A DNA stretch of 64,000 nucleotides from Centipeda flueggei ATCC 43531 (GCF_000160695.1 NZ_GG694006.1:871803-935802), one strand, 5' to 3'; shown: positions 52,099-61,436, numbered from the stretch's first letter. Made by a program: numbers and translations. The notes: a model not told the origin generated them from the letters alone.

Positions 52099-52127
52099 AT
52101 TTTAACATATTGCATCTATAGCGTCAA
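52099..52127 (-). promoter_or_regulatory. Promoter of the prenyl synthase-Tat-quinone-folate run
   Basis: TTGACG (52127-52122), a 17-base spacer and TAAAAT (52104-52099) on the minus strand, directly behind the dapL terminator. Confidence 0.75.
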
Positions 52128-52143
52128 AATTATTTCTGCCATG

Positions 52144-52170
52144 AAAAAAGACGCAGAGGCCTGCGCCTTT
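52144..52170 (-). terminator. Terminator of dapL
   Basis: AGGCGCAG pairs with CTGCGTCT around GCCT, with six Ts following on the minus strand. Confidence 0.75.
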
Positions 52171-52201
52171 GGATGGTGATGAAAAGCTCATCCTTGTTTC
52201 T

Positions 52202-53386
52202 TTACTTCCCCAGCAGAGCGACCAAGCGACGCGCCGCCTCCTCGGTATCCTCAGGTGAGCCGAAGGTCGAGAAGCGGAAGTAGCCCTCACCCGCGCTCCC
52301 GAAGCCTTCACCCGGCGTGCCGATCACTTGTATCTCGTGGAGAAGATAGTCAAAGAACGCCCAGCTCCCCATATTCTTCGGGCACTGCATCCAAATGTAG
52401 GGCGCATTCTTGCCGCCGCAGTACCATATCCCGAGCGTATCAAGCGCCGCCATCAGATGCGCCGCATTCTTCTTGTACACGCGGATGTTCTCGTGGATCT
52501 CGTTCTGTCCTTCCTCCGTAAAGACCGCCGCCGCGCCCTTCTGAAGGATGTAGGAGACACCGTTCGTCTTGGTCGTGCGGTTGCGCACCCACATTGCATT
52601 CAGTGCGAGCCCGCCTCGCATGAGTTCCTGCGGGATGACGGTGTAGCCGAAGCGTGTCCCCGTAAATCCTGCCGTCTTGGAGAGCGAGCAGATCTCAATG
52701 GCGCAGGTCTTTGCTCCCTCGATCTCAAAGATGCTGTGCGGGATCTCCGCATCCTCGATGAACGCCTCATAGGCGGCATCAAAGAGGATGATCGCATCGG
52801 TTTTGTTTGCGTAATCCACCCATGCCCTCAGATGTGCGCGCGAGAAGACTGCACCCGTCGGATTGTTCGGCGAGCAGATGTAGATGATGTCGGCATGCAC
52901 GGACGGATCGGGCAGTGCCAAAAAGCCGTCCTCGCGGCTCGATGCGGCATGGATGATCTCATTTCCTGCAATGATGTTCGCATCGACGTAGGCAGGATAC
53001 GCGGGCTCCATGATGAGAACGCGCTGATCTCTGCCGAGGATGTCGAGGATGTCGCCCAGCTCATCGCTTGCACCGCTCGAAACGAACACATCCTCGGGAG
53101 CAAGCTGCACACCGCGCCGCGCATAGTACGCCGCAATCGTCGTGCGCAGCTCCGGTGCGCCGCATTCGGGCATATAGCCGTGAAAGCTCTCCTGCACCGC
53201 CTGATCATTCACGGCGTGATGCAGCGCGTCGATAACCGTGCGGCAGAGCGGCAGGGACACATCGCCGATGCCCATGCGGTAGAGATGCGTGCCGGGATGT
53301 TCGGCGAGATACGTCTTGGTCTTCTGCGCGATGTTGTAGAACAGGTAGGAGTCCTTCAGCCTGCTGTAGTTCATATTCGGTGTCAT
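52202..53386 (-). CDS. dapL: LL-diaminopimelate aminotransferase (class I PLP aminotransferase)
   Basis: The 394-residue fold-type I aminotransferase has SSGASDELGDILDILG, ICSPNNPTGAVFSR, LFDAAYEAF and the PLP lysine in SLSKTAGFTGTRFGY. GIGDVSLPL and YMPECGAPELR match LL-DAP aminotransferases, which make LL-diaminopimelate in one step for lysine and peptidoglycan. A related aminotransferase with another substrate is possible. The start is the ATG behind GAGGG, with a promoter upstream. Confidence 0.88.
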   Translation of the reverse strand: MTPNMNYSRLKDSYLFYNIAQKTKTYLAEHPGTHLYRMGIGDVSLPLCRTVIDALHHAVNDQAVQESFHGYMPECGAPELRTTIAAYYARRGVQLAPEDVFVSSGASDELGDILDILGRDQRVLIMEPAYPAYVDANIIAGNEIIHAASSREDGFLALPDPSVHADIIYICSPNNPTGAVFSRAHLRAWVDYANKTDAIILFDAAYEAFIEDAEIPHSIFEIEGAKTCAIEICSLSKTAGFTGTRFGYTVIPQELMRGGLALNAMWVRNRTTKTNGVSYILQKGAAAVFTEEGQNEIHENIRVYKKNAAHLMAALDTLGIWYCGGKNAPYIWMQCPKNMGSWAFFDYLLHEIQVIGTPGEGFGSAGEGYFRFSTFGSPEDTEEAARRLVALLGK

Positions 53387-53421
53387 GCTATCCCTCTTTC
53401 CATACGTTTCCATGCGTACCG

Positions 53422-53450
53422 ATTCTACTCGCTTTTTCCCTGTTGCGCAA
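53422..53450 (-). promoter_or_regulatory. Promoter of dapL
   Basis: TTGCGC (53450-53445), a 17-base spacer and TAGAAT (53427-53422) on the minus strand. The remaining 53450-53669 stretch toward the glutamate synthase locus shows no clear promoter on the plus strand. Confidence 0.65.
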
Positions 53451-53669
53451 GTGTCATGCCTGATTCATGGAAATGCTGTGAAATGACATCGTACACACAA
53501 GGACGAGGATTTGTCCATAACTTTTGTCACAGAATCGTCACCTCCGCATGTATACAGGTGTGCAAATCGACTTCTCACTTCATCTATGATAGTCTATGCC
53601 CCACGTCCATCACAGTGCAGGACATTTCTCCTATACAATAGGAATCGTTTTCAGAAAGGGTTGTTGGAT

Positions 53670-54985
53670 ATGGAACGGGAAGGATCGGTCAGGATCCCCG
53701 CAGGCTGTGCGATTGCCGCACTCATCTCCAAGGAGGGGCGCATGATCGCGGGCGATGTGATCATCCGCGGAATCGCGACGATGCATGACCGCTCCAACGG
53801 GCTCGGCGGCGGGTTCGCGGCATACGGCATCTATCCGGAGCATCGGGATCAGTACGCCCTGCACATCTTCTTTGACAACAAGGATCGCCGCAGCGTCTGC
53901 GAGGGGATTTTGCGTGAACGCTTTGAGGTCGTACGCGCCGAGCGCATCCCCACGCGCAGGATTCCTGCCATTACGGACGAGCCGCTGATCTGGCGGTACT
54001 TCGTCTCCCCTCTGCGCTCGGTACTCGCCGCCGCACAGCAGGATGAGGAGGAATACATGGTGCGCACGGTCACGAAGCTCAATGCAGAGCTCTCGGGCTG
54101 CTACGTCTTTTCCTGCGGAAAGAACATGGGCATCTTCAAGGCCGTTGGTTTTCCCGAGGATGTCGGCACATTCTACCGTCTCGAAGAATACAAGGCATAC
54201 TCCTGGACGGCGCACGGCAGATATCCGACCAATACGCCGGGCTGGTGGGGCGGCGCGCATCCGTTCGGACTCCTCGCCCGCACCATTGTACACAACGGTG
54301 AGATCTCATCCTACGACGCCAATCGCCGCTTCATCGAAATGTACGGCTATAAATGTACTCTGCTCCCTGAAGGAGGCAACCAACTACACCGTGCCGATCA
54401 TCGTCAAAGTCGCGGCGGTGCACAACATCGCCGCCATCACGAGCGGCATCGCGCGCAGCGGTGCGGACATCATTGCCATCGACGGTTTCCGCGGCGGCAC
54501 GGGGGGCTGCACCGACACGCATCCGCGACAATGTTGGAATCCCCATCGAGCTTGCCCTCGCGGCGTGCGACAAGCGTCTGCGCGAGGAGGGCATCCGCAA
54601 CGATGTCTCCCTCGTCGTCGGCGGAAGCATCCGCTCAGCGGCCGATGTTATCAAGGCGATTGCACTCGGCGCTGACGCCTGCTATGTCGCCACGGCGGCA
54701 CTCACGGCGCTCGGCTGTCACCTCTGCCGCAGCTGCCAGATCGGCCGCTGCAACTGGGGCATCGCTACGCAGGATCCTGCGCTCGTCAAGCGACTCAATC
54801 CCGACGAAGGCAGTCAGCGTCTCGTGAACCTCATGACCACATGGCGGCACGAGATCAAGGAGATGCTCGGCGGCATGGGCATCAATTCCATCGAGGCGCT
54901 GCGCGGCAACCGTCTCATGCTGCGCGGCATCGGTTTCACGGAGAAGGAACTGGAGATTCTCGGCGTTGCGCACGCAGGCGAATGA
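53670..54985 (+). pseudogene. Collapsed glutamate synthase genes (GATase domain fused by deletion to FMN-domain remnant)
   Basis: Archaeal-type glutamate synthase uses three polypeptides: a glutamine amidotransferase, an FMN/Fe-S synthase and a GXGXG subunit. Here the amidotransferase part (53670 to about 54356, frame 0, with RIPAGCAIAAL and IVHNGEISSYD) stops abruptly at YGYKCTL. It continues in frame +1 with the late FMN-domain sequence LKEATNYTVPIIVKVAAVH, then jumps to a third frame at a six-G run (54501-54506), from TRIRDNVGIPIELA to the end, which retains the Cys-rich CRSCQIGRC. The end of the first gene and most of the second are missing, so no intact enzyme can be made. Confidence 0.85.
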
Positions 54986-55001
54986 GCGGAGGGAGAACGA
55001 T

Positions 55002-55724
55002 ATGATTTCTATTGATTCAGATCATCTGGATCACAAGGCACTCAACGACCGCCTGCGCGGCATCAAGGCTCCGATTCAGCTGACGAACTGCTGCGGACAA
55101 CGGTTCATCGCGGCAGGCATGGCACCCGTCTCCCTCTCGATCACGGGCGTGCCCGGCAACGCGCTGGGTGCCTACCTGAACGGCGGCAAGATCGTCGTGC
55201 ACGGCAATGCGCAGGATGCCGTCGGCGACACGATGAACAACGGCACGATCATCGTTCACGGCAGCATCGGCGACGCGGCAGGCTACGCCATGCGCGGCGG
55301 AAAGATCTATGTGAAAGGCAATGCAGGCTATCGTGCAGGCATCCACATCAAAGCGTATGAGGACAAGTCACCGACCATCATCATCGGCGGCACATGCGGC
55401 AGCTTCCTCAGTGAGTATCAGGCGGGCGGCACGATCATCGTCCTTGGTCTGACGGCGCAGCAGAACCCCATCGTCAGCAATTTTCCCTGCACGGGGATGC
55501 ACGGCGGGACGATGTACCTGCGCGGCAGCTGCGATGCGATCCGCTTTCCACAGACCGTCGAGGTGTCGCGCGCAGACGCGGAGGATATTGCCACAATCGA
55601 CGAGCGGCTGACAGAGTTCTGCACGATCTTCAGCTATGACAAGAACGTGGTCATGGAGGAGGGCTTCACCAAGATCGTCCCGAGCAGCAGCAATCCATAT
55701 AAGGCACTCTACGTGACGAACTAA
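55002..55724 (+). CDS. Glutamate synthase GXGXG subunit (archaeal-type third chain)
   Basis: The 240-residue right-handed beta-helix protein has repeated GG.I.VHGN-type rungs (GGKIVVHGNAQDAVGDTMNNGTI) and IIIGGTCGSFLSEYQAGGTI. This is the C-terminal alpha domain of glutamate synthase, encoded separately as in archaeal-type systems. The gene is intact with an RBS (GGAGGG) 17 bases after the pseudogene end. Because the catalytic chains upstream are destroyed, it is probably without its partners here. A strong terminator follows. Confidence 0.88.
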   Translation: MISIDSDHLDHKALNDRLRGIKAPIQLTNCCGQRFIAAGMAPVSLSITGVPGNALGAYLNGGKIVVHGNAQDAVGDTMNNGTIIVHGSIGDAAGYAMRGGKIYVKGNAGYRAGIHIKAYEDKSPTIIIGGTCGSFLSEYQAGGTIIVLGLTAQQNPIVSNFPCTGMHGGTMYLRGSCDAIRFPQTVEVSRADAEDIATIDERLTEFCTIFSYDKNVVMEEGFTKIVPSSSNPYKALYVTN

Positions 55725-55743
55725 ACGCCGTATTGGGAAGATA

Positions 55744-55786
55744 AGAGGCTATTGTACAAGACGGAACACCTTGTACAATAGCCTCT
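55744..55786. terminator. Strong terminator after the glutamate synthase locus
   Basis: AGAGGCTATTGTACAAG and its exact complement form a 17-bp stem with a 9-base loop, followed by a T-rich stretch. It lies between convergent genes. Confidence 0.85.
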
Positions 55787-55871
55787 GTTTGTTGTTGAAA
55801 TATAGAGAGCCCGCAATACTCCTAAGCAAACGAGGTGTTTGCGCGGAGTATGCAGTCTCCTTTTCTGCAAT

Positions 55872-57347
55872 TTACTTCTTCTGCAATATCAGCGCACTCC
55901 CCACGGCGCGCTCCGACCCATCCGAGGGGGAGTTCAGCACATCGCCGTCCGCGCAGATCTCCGAGGAGCCGCCGCCGTCGAGATTGATCGCGTCGCGCAC
56001 GCCGAACTGCACGAGCAGATCGGCGAACTCCGTCAGCGTCAGCCCATGACTGTGCGACTGCCGTCCATCGACGACGGCAAAGAGGATGTTCCCCTTCTGC
56101 GTCACGCCGACTGCTGTGCGCGGCGCACGTCCGTATCGGATGTCGCCCGGGAACTGCTCCTCGCCCGCCGTCACATGGACACTGCCGTTTTCGACAAGGC
56201 GCGGCCCCGCACCGAGCACCTGCACAGCGCGATTCCACGGCTCACCCAGATCCTCCGTCAGCACGGCGGGATCGCCCACGCGCACGCCCGCCGCGGCAAA
56301 CGCATCCATCAACGTGCCGTGCACCGAGACGACATAGCCATCGGGCGGAATCAGCGAGTCATTCGTATTGATCTCCGCTACGCGCCCATTGCGGATGACG
56401 TATTCGAGCCCATACGGATTCGTCCCCGTCGATCGCCCATAGGCGCGGTTGTAGATGATGAGGTTGTCCGCGCCGCGCTCGGCGTTGACGCCCGAGACGG
56501 GTAGGCTCGTCCGGTCGAGCTTCACCGTGCCGTTATAGGACACCGTACCGAACACAAAGGAGTTATCAGGCATCACGCCGAAGGCACTGCGGTCAAAATA
56601 CGTACTGCTCACGACTGTCCCGTCGATCTTCGTGATGCCGATGAGCTCTCCGCTCAGCGCAAAGTAGGAGGCGTTGATCGCCGCCGCCGCATTCGTATCC
56701 TGTGCGATGCCGCTCACTGTCTGCCGCCCCGGAATAATGCCGCGGGCAAGCGCGGGGCGCACGCGATAACGTGCGGGATCCGCCTCGATAAAGTACGCCG
56801 TCACCGGCCCATCCTCATCCGCATAGACATACTCCCGCTGCGTCAGTCCCGCTGCGAGCTGTTTCTCCTCCAAGCGGGGCAGCTGTGCCTTGGCGGGCGC
56901 ATCCGTATCCGCAGGCAGTACGGACGGACGCGGCACGCCCGCATGCCGCTGCGCAGCCGCTGCCCCCTTCGGTGCAACATCAACGAAGATGCGGAACGGG
57001 TTCGTCAGATTCCCGATGGAATAATCCATCCCCTTCGCCAGTGCAACGGTCACATAGAAGTGTCCATGATGCCGCTCGTAGGAAATCGCCTCTATACGGG
57101 ATGTCCGCACAGCGATACGCTTGAAGAGCGCCGTATCCACATCGGCAAAGTCGAGGGTGAGGGAACGCCCGTCATCGGAGGGCCGTGCCTGATAGAGCGG
57201 CATCTCCGAGAGATCAAAGACAATGCGGTCACGCGCTGCGGTGCTCGAAGAGCGGAGCCCCGTCAGGGATGCCGCTGCCGCCGCATAGGTGGACAGCGCC
57301 ACGAGAACGGCGACGGCGAGAACAGAGACTTTCTTAAAAAATTGCAT
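55872..57347 (-). CDS. Exported AMIN plus NAGPA (phosphodiester glycosidase) domain protein
   Basis: The 491-residue protein has a signal peptide (1-27), an AMIN-like domain (about 30-130) thought to bind peptidoglycan, and a C-terminal NAGPA-type domain (about 190-490). The latter has INASYFALSGELIG, VDGRQSHSHGLTLTEFA and NLDGGGSSEI, as in N-acetylglucosamine-1-phosphodiester alpha-N-acetylglucosaminidases. In bacteria these act on cell-surface glycan phosphodiesters or sporulation polymers. The gene directly follows the flagellar operon terminator, so it may be separate from motility. Confidence 0.8.
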   Translation of the reverse strand: MQFFKKVSVLAVAVLVALSTYAAAAASLTGLRSSSTAARDRIVFDLSEMPLYQARPSDDGRSLTLDFADVDTALFKRIAVRTSRIEAISYERHHGHFYVTVALAKGMDYSIGNLTNPFRIFVDVAPKGAAAAQRHAGVPRPSVLPADTDAPAKAQLPRLEEKQLAAGLTQREYVYADEDGPVTAYFIEADPARYRVRPALARGIIPGRQTVSGIAQDTNAAAAINASYFALSGELIGITKIDGTVVSSTYFDRSAFGVMPDNSFVFGTVSYNGTVKLDRTSLPVSGVNAERGADNLIIYNRAYGRSTGTNPYGLEYVIRNGRVAEINTNDSLIPPDGYVVSVHGTLMDAFAAAGVRVGDPAVLTEDLGEPWNRAVQVLGAGPRLVENGSVHVTAGEEQFPGDIRYGRAPRTAVGVTQKGNILFAVVDGRQSHSHGLTLTEFADLLVQFGVRDAINLDGGGSSEICADGDVLNSPSDGSERAVGSALILQKK

Positions 57348-57382
57348 AGGCTACTCCAAATCCATTCTAATGGGCGCAACAG

Positions 57383-57412
57383 AAAAGGGGAGGCTGCATC
57401 AGCTCCCCTTTT
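57383..57412 (-). terminator. Terminator of the flagellar rod/ring operon
   Basis: AAAAGGGGAG (57383-57392) pairs with CTCCCCTTTT (57403-57412), with Ts on the minus strand. It follows the flgJ stop. Confidence 0.8.
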
Positions 57413-57424
57413 ATTTTATCTCTC

Positions 57425-57871
57425 TCATCTCTTGCGGATGGTCGGCGACAGCTGCTTCATCATCATGTCAGCAAGACCAATGCCGCCGCTCTTCGCTGCT
57501 TCGTTCATCAGCTCCGTGTCGCGCATATCCTCAAAGATCTTGAGCGCATTCGACTTCTTCCCAAAGAGCCCTCCCTCGGGTACAGTCGCACGCATCTGTT
57601 TATACATCATGCTGAGAAACATCGCCTCGAAGCCTTCGCACGCCTCACGCAGCTTCTTCTGCTGCAGATCGTCTGCCGTCATGGAGTTTTTCGGGACGTG
57701 TCCCGTCGGAGCCGCCTGATCCGTATGACTCTGTGCTGTATCTGCCTTGCGCTGCACCTCATCCAGTGCTGCTTTGAACGATTTCCCCTCAACGTTCATA
57801 CGCGCCGCATCATAAGATGCCTGCGCCGCATTGCCAAGCAGTGAACCATCCCCGATTGGCTGTATAGTCAT
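57425..57871 (-). CDS. flgJ: Flagellar rod-binding protein FlgJ, N-terminal type without muramidase domain
   Basis: The 148-residue protein carries the Rod-binding domain (about 70-145) with CEGFEAMFLSMMYKQMR and IFEDMRDTELMNEAAKSGGIGLAD. It lacks the C-terminal glucosaminidase of enterobacterial FlgJ, so a separate enzyme must open the peptidoglycan during rod assembly. The first 65 residues are Ala/Gln/Asp-rich and flexible. It is last in the operon, after flgI. Confidence 0.9.
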   Translation of the reverse strand: MTIQPIGDGSLLGNAAQASYDAARMNVEGKSFKAALDEVQRKADTAQSHTDQAAPTGHVPKNSMTADDLQQKKLREACEGFEAMFLSMMYKQMRATVPEGGLFGKKSNALKIFEDMRDTELMNEAAKSGGIGLADMMMKQLSPTIRKR

Positions 57872-57886
57872 ATCTCTGTCTCCCTG

Positions 57887-58999
57887 TCATACAATATCCA
57901 ACTCAGCGTGCAGCGCTCCCGCCGCCTTCATCGCCTGCAAAATCGAAATGGTATCACGCGGCGTCGCACCGACCGTGTTGAGTGCGCCGACAATATCGCT
58001 GACATTTGTCGTCGCCGGAAGCACAATCGTATTGCCCTTCGTCTCCGTTGCCTTAACGTCCGGGCTGTCCGTCACAACGGTATTCCCGTAACTGAAGGGC
58101 CCTGGCTGCGAGACATCGGGATTTCCCTGAATACGGATGGTCAGACCGCCCTGGGTGATCGCACAGGCATCCACCGAGACATCTCCGCCCATGATGATCG
58201 TCCCGGTACGCTCGTTGACGACAACGCGTGCGATGTTGTCAGGACGCACGGGCAGATCTTCGATCGAGGCGACAAAGCCGACAACATTGCCTCGATAGTA
58301 AGAGGGGATGGCGACATCGACACGTCCCGGATTCGTCGCCTGTGCAATATTCCCGTACTGTGCATTGATTGCCCCCGCCACTCGTGATGCCGTCGTGAAG
58401 TCCGACTTTGCAATGGAGATAGCAATGTGTCCGTCTGTACCAATATCATCCTCTACCGTACGTTCGACAATGCCGGCATTCACAGCAACGCCGACCGTTG
58501 GAAATGCCTTCGTTGTACTGCTGCCCCCACTCGATGCGGAGAAGCCGCCTGTGGAAACCGCTCCCTGTGCCACGACGTAGACCTCACCGTTGCCCGCACG
58601 CAGCGGTGTCTGGAGGAGCGTTCCGCCGCGCAGACTCTTCGCATCACCGATGGAGGAGACCGTCACATCGAGGCTGTCGCCCTCGCGTACGAACGGAGGA
58701 AGCGTCGCCGTCACCATAACGGCAGCCACGTTCTTCAGCTTGATGGATGACGCATTGACATTGATGCCGTAGCTGACAAGCATGTTGGCAATGGACTGCA
58801 CCGTCTCTCCGGAGCTTGATCCGTCGCCCGTCCCCTCAAGGCCGACAACGAGGCCATAGCCCATCAGTTGGTTGGAACGTACGCCCTGCACCTTGGAAAT
58901 ATCCTTGATCCGCGTCACGGCGGAATCTGCCGCGGCGACGCCCGGCAGAGCACCGATGAGAAGTGCAAGGAGGAGCAGAAGGACGGTTGTTTTCTTCAT
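57887..58999 (-). CDS. flgI: Flagellar P-ring protein FlgI
   Basis: The 370-residue protein has a signal peptide (1-24, AAADS end) and the FlgI signatures RIKDISKVQGVRSNQLMGYGLVVGL, MLVSYGI, and VVNERTGTIIMGGDVSVDACAITQGGL. It builds the periplasmic P ring around the rod and so implies a peptidoglycan layer under an outer membrane. It lies 14 bases after flgH. Confidence 0.96.
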   Translation of the reverse strand: MKKTTVLLLLLALLIGALPGVAAADSAVTRIKDISKVQGVRSNQLMGYGLVVGLEGTGDGSSSGETVQSIANMLVSYGINVNASSIKLKNVAAVMVTATLPPFVREGDSLDVTVSSIGDAKSLRGGTLLQTPLRAGNGEVYVVAQGAVSTGGFSASSGGSSTTKAFPTVGVAVNAGIVERTVEDDIGTDGHIAISIAKSDFTTASRVAGAINAQYGNIAQATNPGRVDVAIPSYYRGNVVGFVASIEDLPVRPDNIARVVVNERTGTIIMGGDVSVDACAITQGGLTIRIQGNPDVSQPGPFSYGNTVVTDSPDVKATETKGNTIVLPATTNVSDIVGALNTVGATPRDTISILQAMKAAGALHAELDIV

Positions 59000-59013
59000 A
59001 AGAGCGCCTCCCG

Positions 59014-59613
59014 TCAGAAGAGAATATTGAAAATCTGGGTAAGGATGCCCTGACGCTGCTTTGCATTGAGAGGCCCCTTGCCGTCAAATCGCACGGTTGC
59101 ATCTGCAACGCGCGTCGAAAGTACGGTATTCGATGCAGAGATATCCTCAGGACGGCAGATACCGCGGAAGGTAATCTTGTGCTCATTGCGGTTCTGCCAT
59201 ATCGACTGCGTCCCCTCGAGGACGAAATTGCCGCTGGGGGTAATCTCCGAAATCGTGACCGTCACATTGCCTGCCACACGGTTCGTTGCCGAGGCGGATC
59301 CCTTCGCAGTAAACTTGTCCGAGCCGCTCGCCGATGCTGCCTGGAGAAAATCGAAAATGCCGATGCCGCCGCCGAGTTTCACCGAGCCGCTCTTCTCATT
59401 GGCGCTGTTGCGTGTCGCAGAGGTTGTCGTTGACTCGCTGATGACAATGGTCACGATGTCCCCGACACCCGATGCCCGATGATCGGCGAACACTGCCTTC
59501 GTCGCATATCCGTTGGTATTTTTCCACAGGGATTCCGCCGCGGCAGTGGGGGCAAGGCTCACTGCCGTGAATGCGGCGGCAAGCATTCCGGCAAGCCATT
59601 TTTCTTTACGCAT
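59014..59613 (-). CDS. flgH: Flagellar L-ring protein FlgH lacking a lipobox
   Basis: The 199-residue protein has the FlgH core SLWKNTNGYATKAVFADHRASGVGDIVTIVISE and GICRPEDISASNTVLSTRVADA. FlgH is usually a lipoprotein with a Cys after the signal peptide. Here the leader ends TAAAES and the only Cys in the protein is in ICRPED, so lipidation is impossible and the L ring must be anchored in another way. The start is the ATG behind AGGAG. Confidence 0.93.
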   Translation of the reverse strand: MRKEKWLAGMLAAAFTAVSLAPTAAAESLWKNTNGYATKAVFADHRASGVGDIVTIVISESTTTSATRNSANEKSGSVKLGGGIGIFDFLQAASASGSDKFTAKGSASATNRVAGNVTVTISEITPSGNFVLEGTQSIWQNRNEHKITFRGICRPEDISASNTVLSTRVADATVRFDGKGPLNAKQRQGILTQIFNILF

Positions 59614-59647
59614 GATGAACTCCTTATGGAAATCATTTCTATACAGC

Positions 59648-60412
59648 TTACGCAATAATCTGTACGGTCTTCTCGTCGATCACACGCCCGCGCATCAGCT
59701 TGCCCGAGCTGGCATTGCGCACACGAATCACATAGCCGATACGACCTGCCTCGAGTGCCACGCCCTCCGCACGAATCGTAATGCCGCCGCTCTCGGCGAC
59801 CAATTCCACGGGACTGCCGGCACTCACCACACGCGGCATAGCAAGCAGCGGCGGGGCAATGACCATCCCTTTGCGAATGTAGCGTCCCGCGACACGACCT
59901 GCCAGGCGGGAGAAGTCCGTGACCGTCGTCTCAGGCAACGTATCCACAGAGCTCTCCTCGATGTGCGCATTGGCAGGCGTGATCGCCTCGTCCATGCGAA
60001 TATCCGTCATCGCGACGAGCACACGGTCATAGACCGTCACTTGATAGTAGCACGACGCACGGCGCTGGAGCACGCCGTCCACATAAACGGCACACAAGAC
60101 AGGAAACTCTCTCCCGTAGGGAACCCCGCGCGGGAAGGTGACAACCGCCGTCACCTCCCCCGCCGGCAGGCGTATCGTACCCGGTCTGCGCTGAAGATGC
60201 ACCTCATGGCGGCGGGTCTCACCAAGCGCCGTAAGCTGTGCTTCGATCTTCTGTCCCGCAAGTTCAGCCAGCTGCTCGGCAGAGATGACATTGGGAAATC
60301 GAATGGCCTGCCCCTCTGCATAGGAAGCAGCAAGGGCATCATGTGACCACAGAAAAGCGAATAAGCCACTCCATAGGAATAGAATGGCTGTAAAAACTCT
60401 GTTCCAAATCAA
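59648..60412 (-). CDS. flgA: Flagellar P-ring assembly chaperone FlgA
   Basis: The 254-residue exported protein has a signal peptide (about 1-28) and an SAF-like domain in the second half with PANAHIEESSVDTLPET, RLAGRVAGRYIRKGMVIAPPLL and ESGGITIRAEGVALEAG, the FlgA signature. It helps FlgI polymerise in the periplasm. Its ATG overlaps the flgG stop by 4 bases (ATGA). Confidence 0.92.
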   Translation of the reverse strand: MIWNRVFTAILFLWSGLFAFLWSHDALAASYAEGQAIRFPNVISAEQLAELAGQKIEAQLTALGETRRHEVHLQRRPGTIRLPAGEVTAVVTFPRGVPYGREFPVLCAVYVDGVLQRRASCYYQVTVYDRVLVAMTDIRMDEAITPANAHIEESSVDTLPETTVTDFSRLAGRVAGRYIRKGMVIAPPLLAMPRVVSAGSPVELVAESGGITIRAEGVALEAGRIGYVIRVRNASSGKLMRGRVIDEKTVQIIA

Positions 60413-61203
60413 CGCTTCAGTTGGTTTGCGATCTCCAACATCGAATCCGATGTTGTGATCGCCTTGGAGTTGGACTCGTATGCACGCTGGGAGACGATCA
60501 TGTTGACCATTTCCTCCACGATCTGCACGTTGCTCATTTCAAGAGTGCCCTGTGTCAGCGTACCCGCGCCGTCTTCGCCGGGGTTGGACTCAATCGCCTC
60601 GCCAGACGCGTCGGAGACGACGAAGAGATTCTTGCCGACAGCCGTCAGCCCTGCGGGATTAACAAAACGGGCAAGGGTGATCTGTCCTGCTTCCTGCTGC
60701 TGGTTCTGACCTGCCTCACGATAGGAAACACGTCCGTCGCCGGAGATCGTAATAGAATCCAACGGTGCATTCTGTCCGATGGTAATGCCGTCGGCGAGCA
60801 GGTAGCCGTCCGACGTAACCATGCGGCGGTCACTGTCGAGCTTCCACGTGCCGTCACGCGTGTATGCCGTCGTTCCGTCCGGCATCGTGACGCGGAAGAA
60901 GCCCTCTCCCTGAATGCCGATATCGGTCGGGTTGTCCGTCGTCTGGAGCGCGCCCTGCGTAAAAACGCGCTGGGTCGCCGCGAGGCGCGTACCGAGTCCG
61001 ATCTGCAGTGCCGTTGGGTACTGCGAATCCGCACCATTCCTGGCGCCGGCCTCACGAAGCGTCTGATAGACAAGATCCTGGAACTCCGCACGTACCTTCT
61101 TGCCGCCATAGGTATTGACGTTGGCAATGTTGTGCGCGACGACGTCCATCTGGGACTGCTGCGCCTTCATGCCGGACGCGGCAGACCAAAGTGCTCGCAT
61201 CAT
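60409..61203 (-). CDS. flgG: Distal rod protein FlgG
   Basis: The 264-residue protein starts MMRALWSAASGMKAQQSQMDVVAHNIANVNTYG-like, the rod-protein N-terminal motif, and ends with TLEMSNVQIVEEMVNMIVSQRAYESN, the C-terminal helix. It forms the distal rod of the basal body. A 62-base gap precedes MITE copy B, which separates it from flgF. The RBS is GGAGGGGG. Confidence 0.95.
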   Translation of the reverse strand: MMRALWSAASGMKAQQSQMDVVAHNIANVNTYGGKKVRAEFQDLVYQTLREAGARNGADSQYPTALQIGLGTRLAATQRVFTQGALQTTDNPTDIGIQGEGFFRVTMPDGTTAYTRDGTWKLDSDRRMVTSDGYLLADGITIGQNAPLDSITISGDGRVSYREAGQNQQQEAGQITLARFVNPAGLTAVGKNLFVVSDASGEAIESNPGEDGAGTLTQGTLEMSNVQIVEEMVNMIVSQRAYESNSKAITTSDSMLEIANQLKR

Positions 61204-61265
61204 AGTCGATGTCCCCCTCCAAGAAATTCACTCGTCTTTAATATCGGATATTTTTACTATACTCT

Positions 61266-61430
61266 TAAGGAAGCGCTGATACATTCAGCACGATCGTCTT
61301 GACCTGTTTTTTTCGCCCGTTTTTCTTCGCAGAGCCTCCACACAGCCCTTGCTGTGCGTCCGGTCCGCTGCCTCAATCGGGCAAAAAATCTGCGCCAATC
61401 TGAGAAACTGTTTGATCCGTGATCCCTTAA
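61266..61430 (-). mobile_element. MITE-like element, copy B (about 165 bp)
   Basis: Read on the minus strand it runs from TTAAGGGATCACGGATCAAA to GTATCAGCGCTTCCTTAA and aligns over its length with copy A at 20582-20744. The ends are imperfect inverted repeats (GGAAGCGCTGATAC against GGGATCACGGATCA). It lies between flgF and flgG in the same orientation relative to transcription as copy A. No transposase is encoded. Confidence 0.75.
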
Positions 61431-61436
61431 GTATTT

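Noticed and set aside
57384-57412. tRNA-like or small RNA gene near the hairpin
   Set aside because: The structure is a simple stem with a T-tract and fits a terminator.
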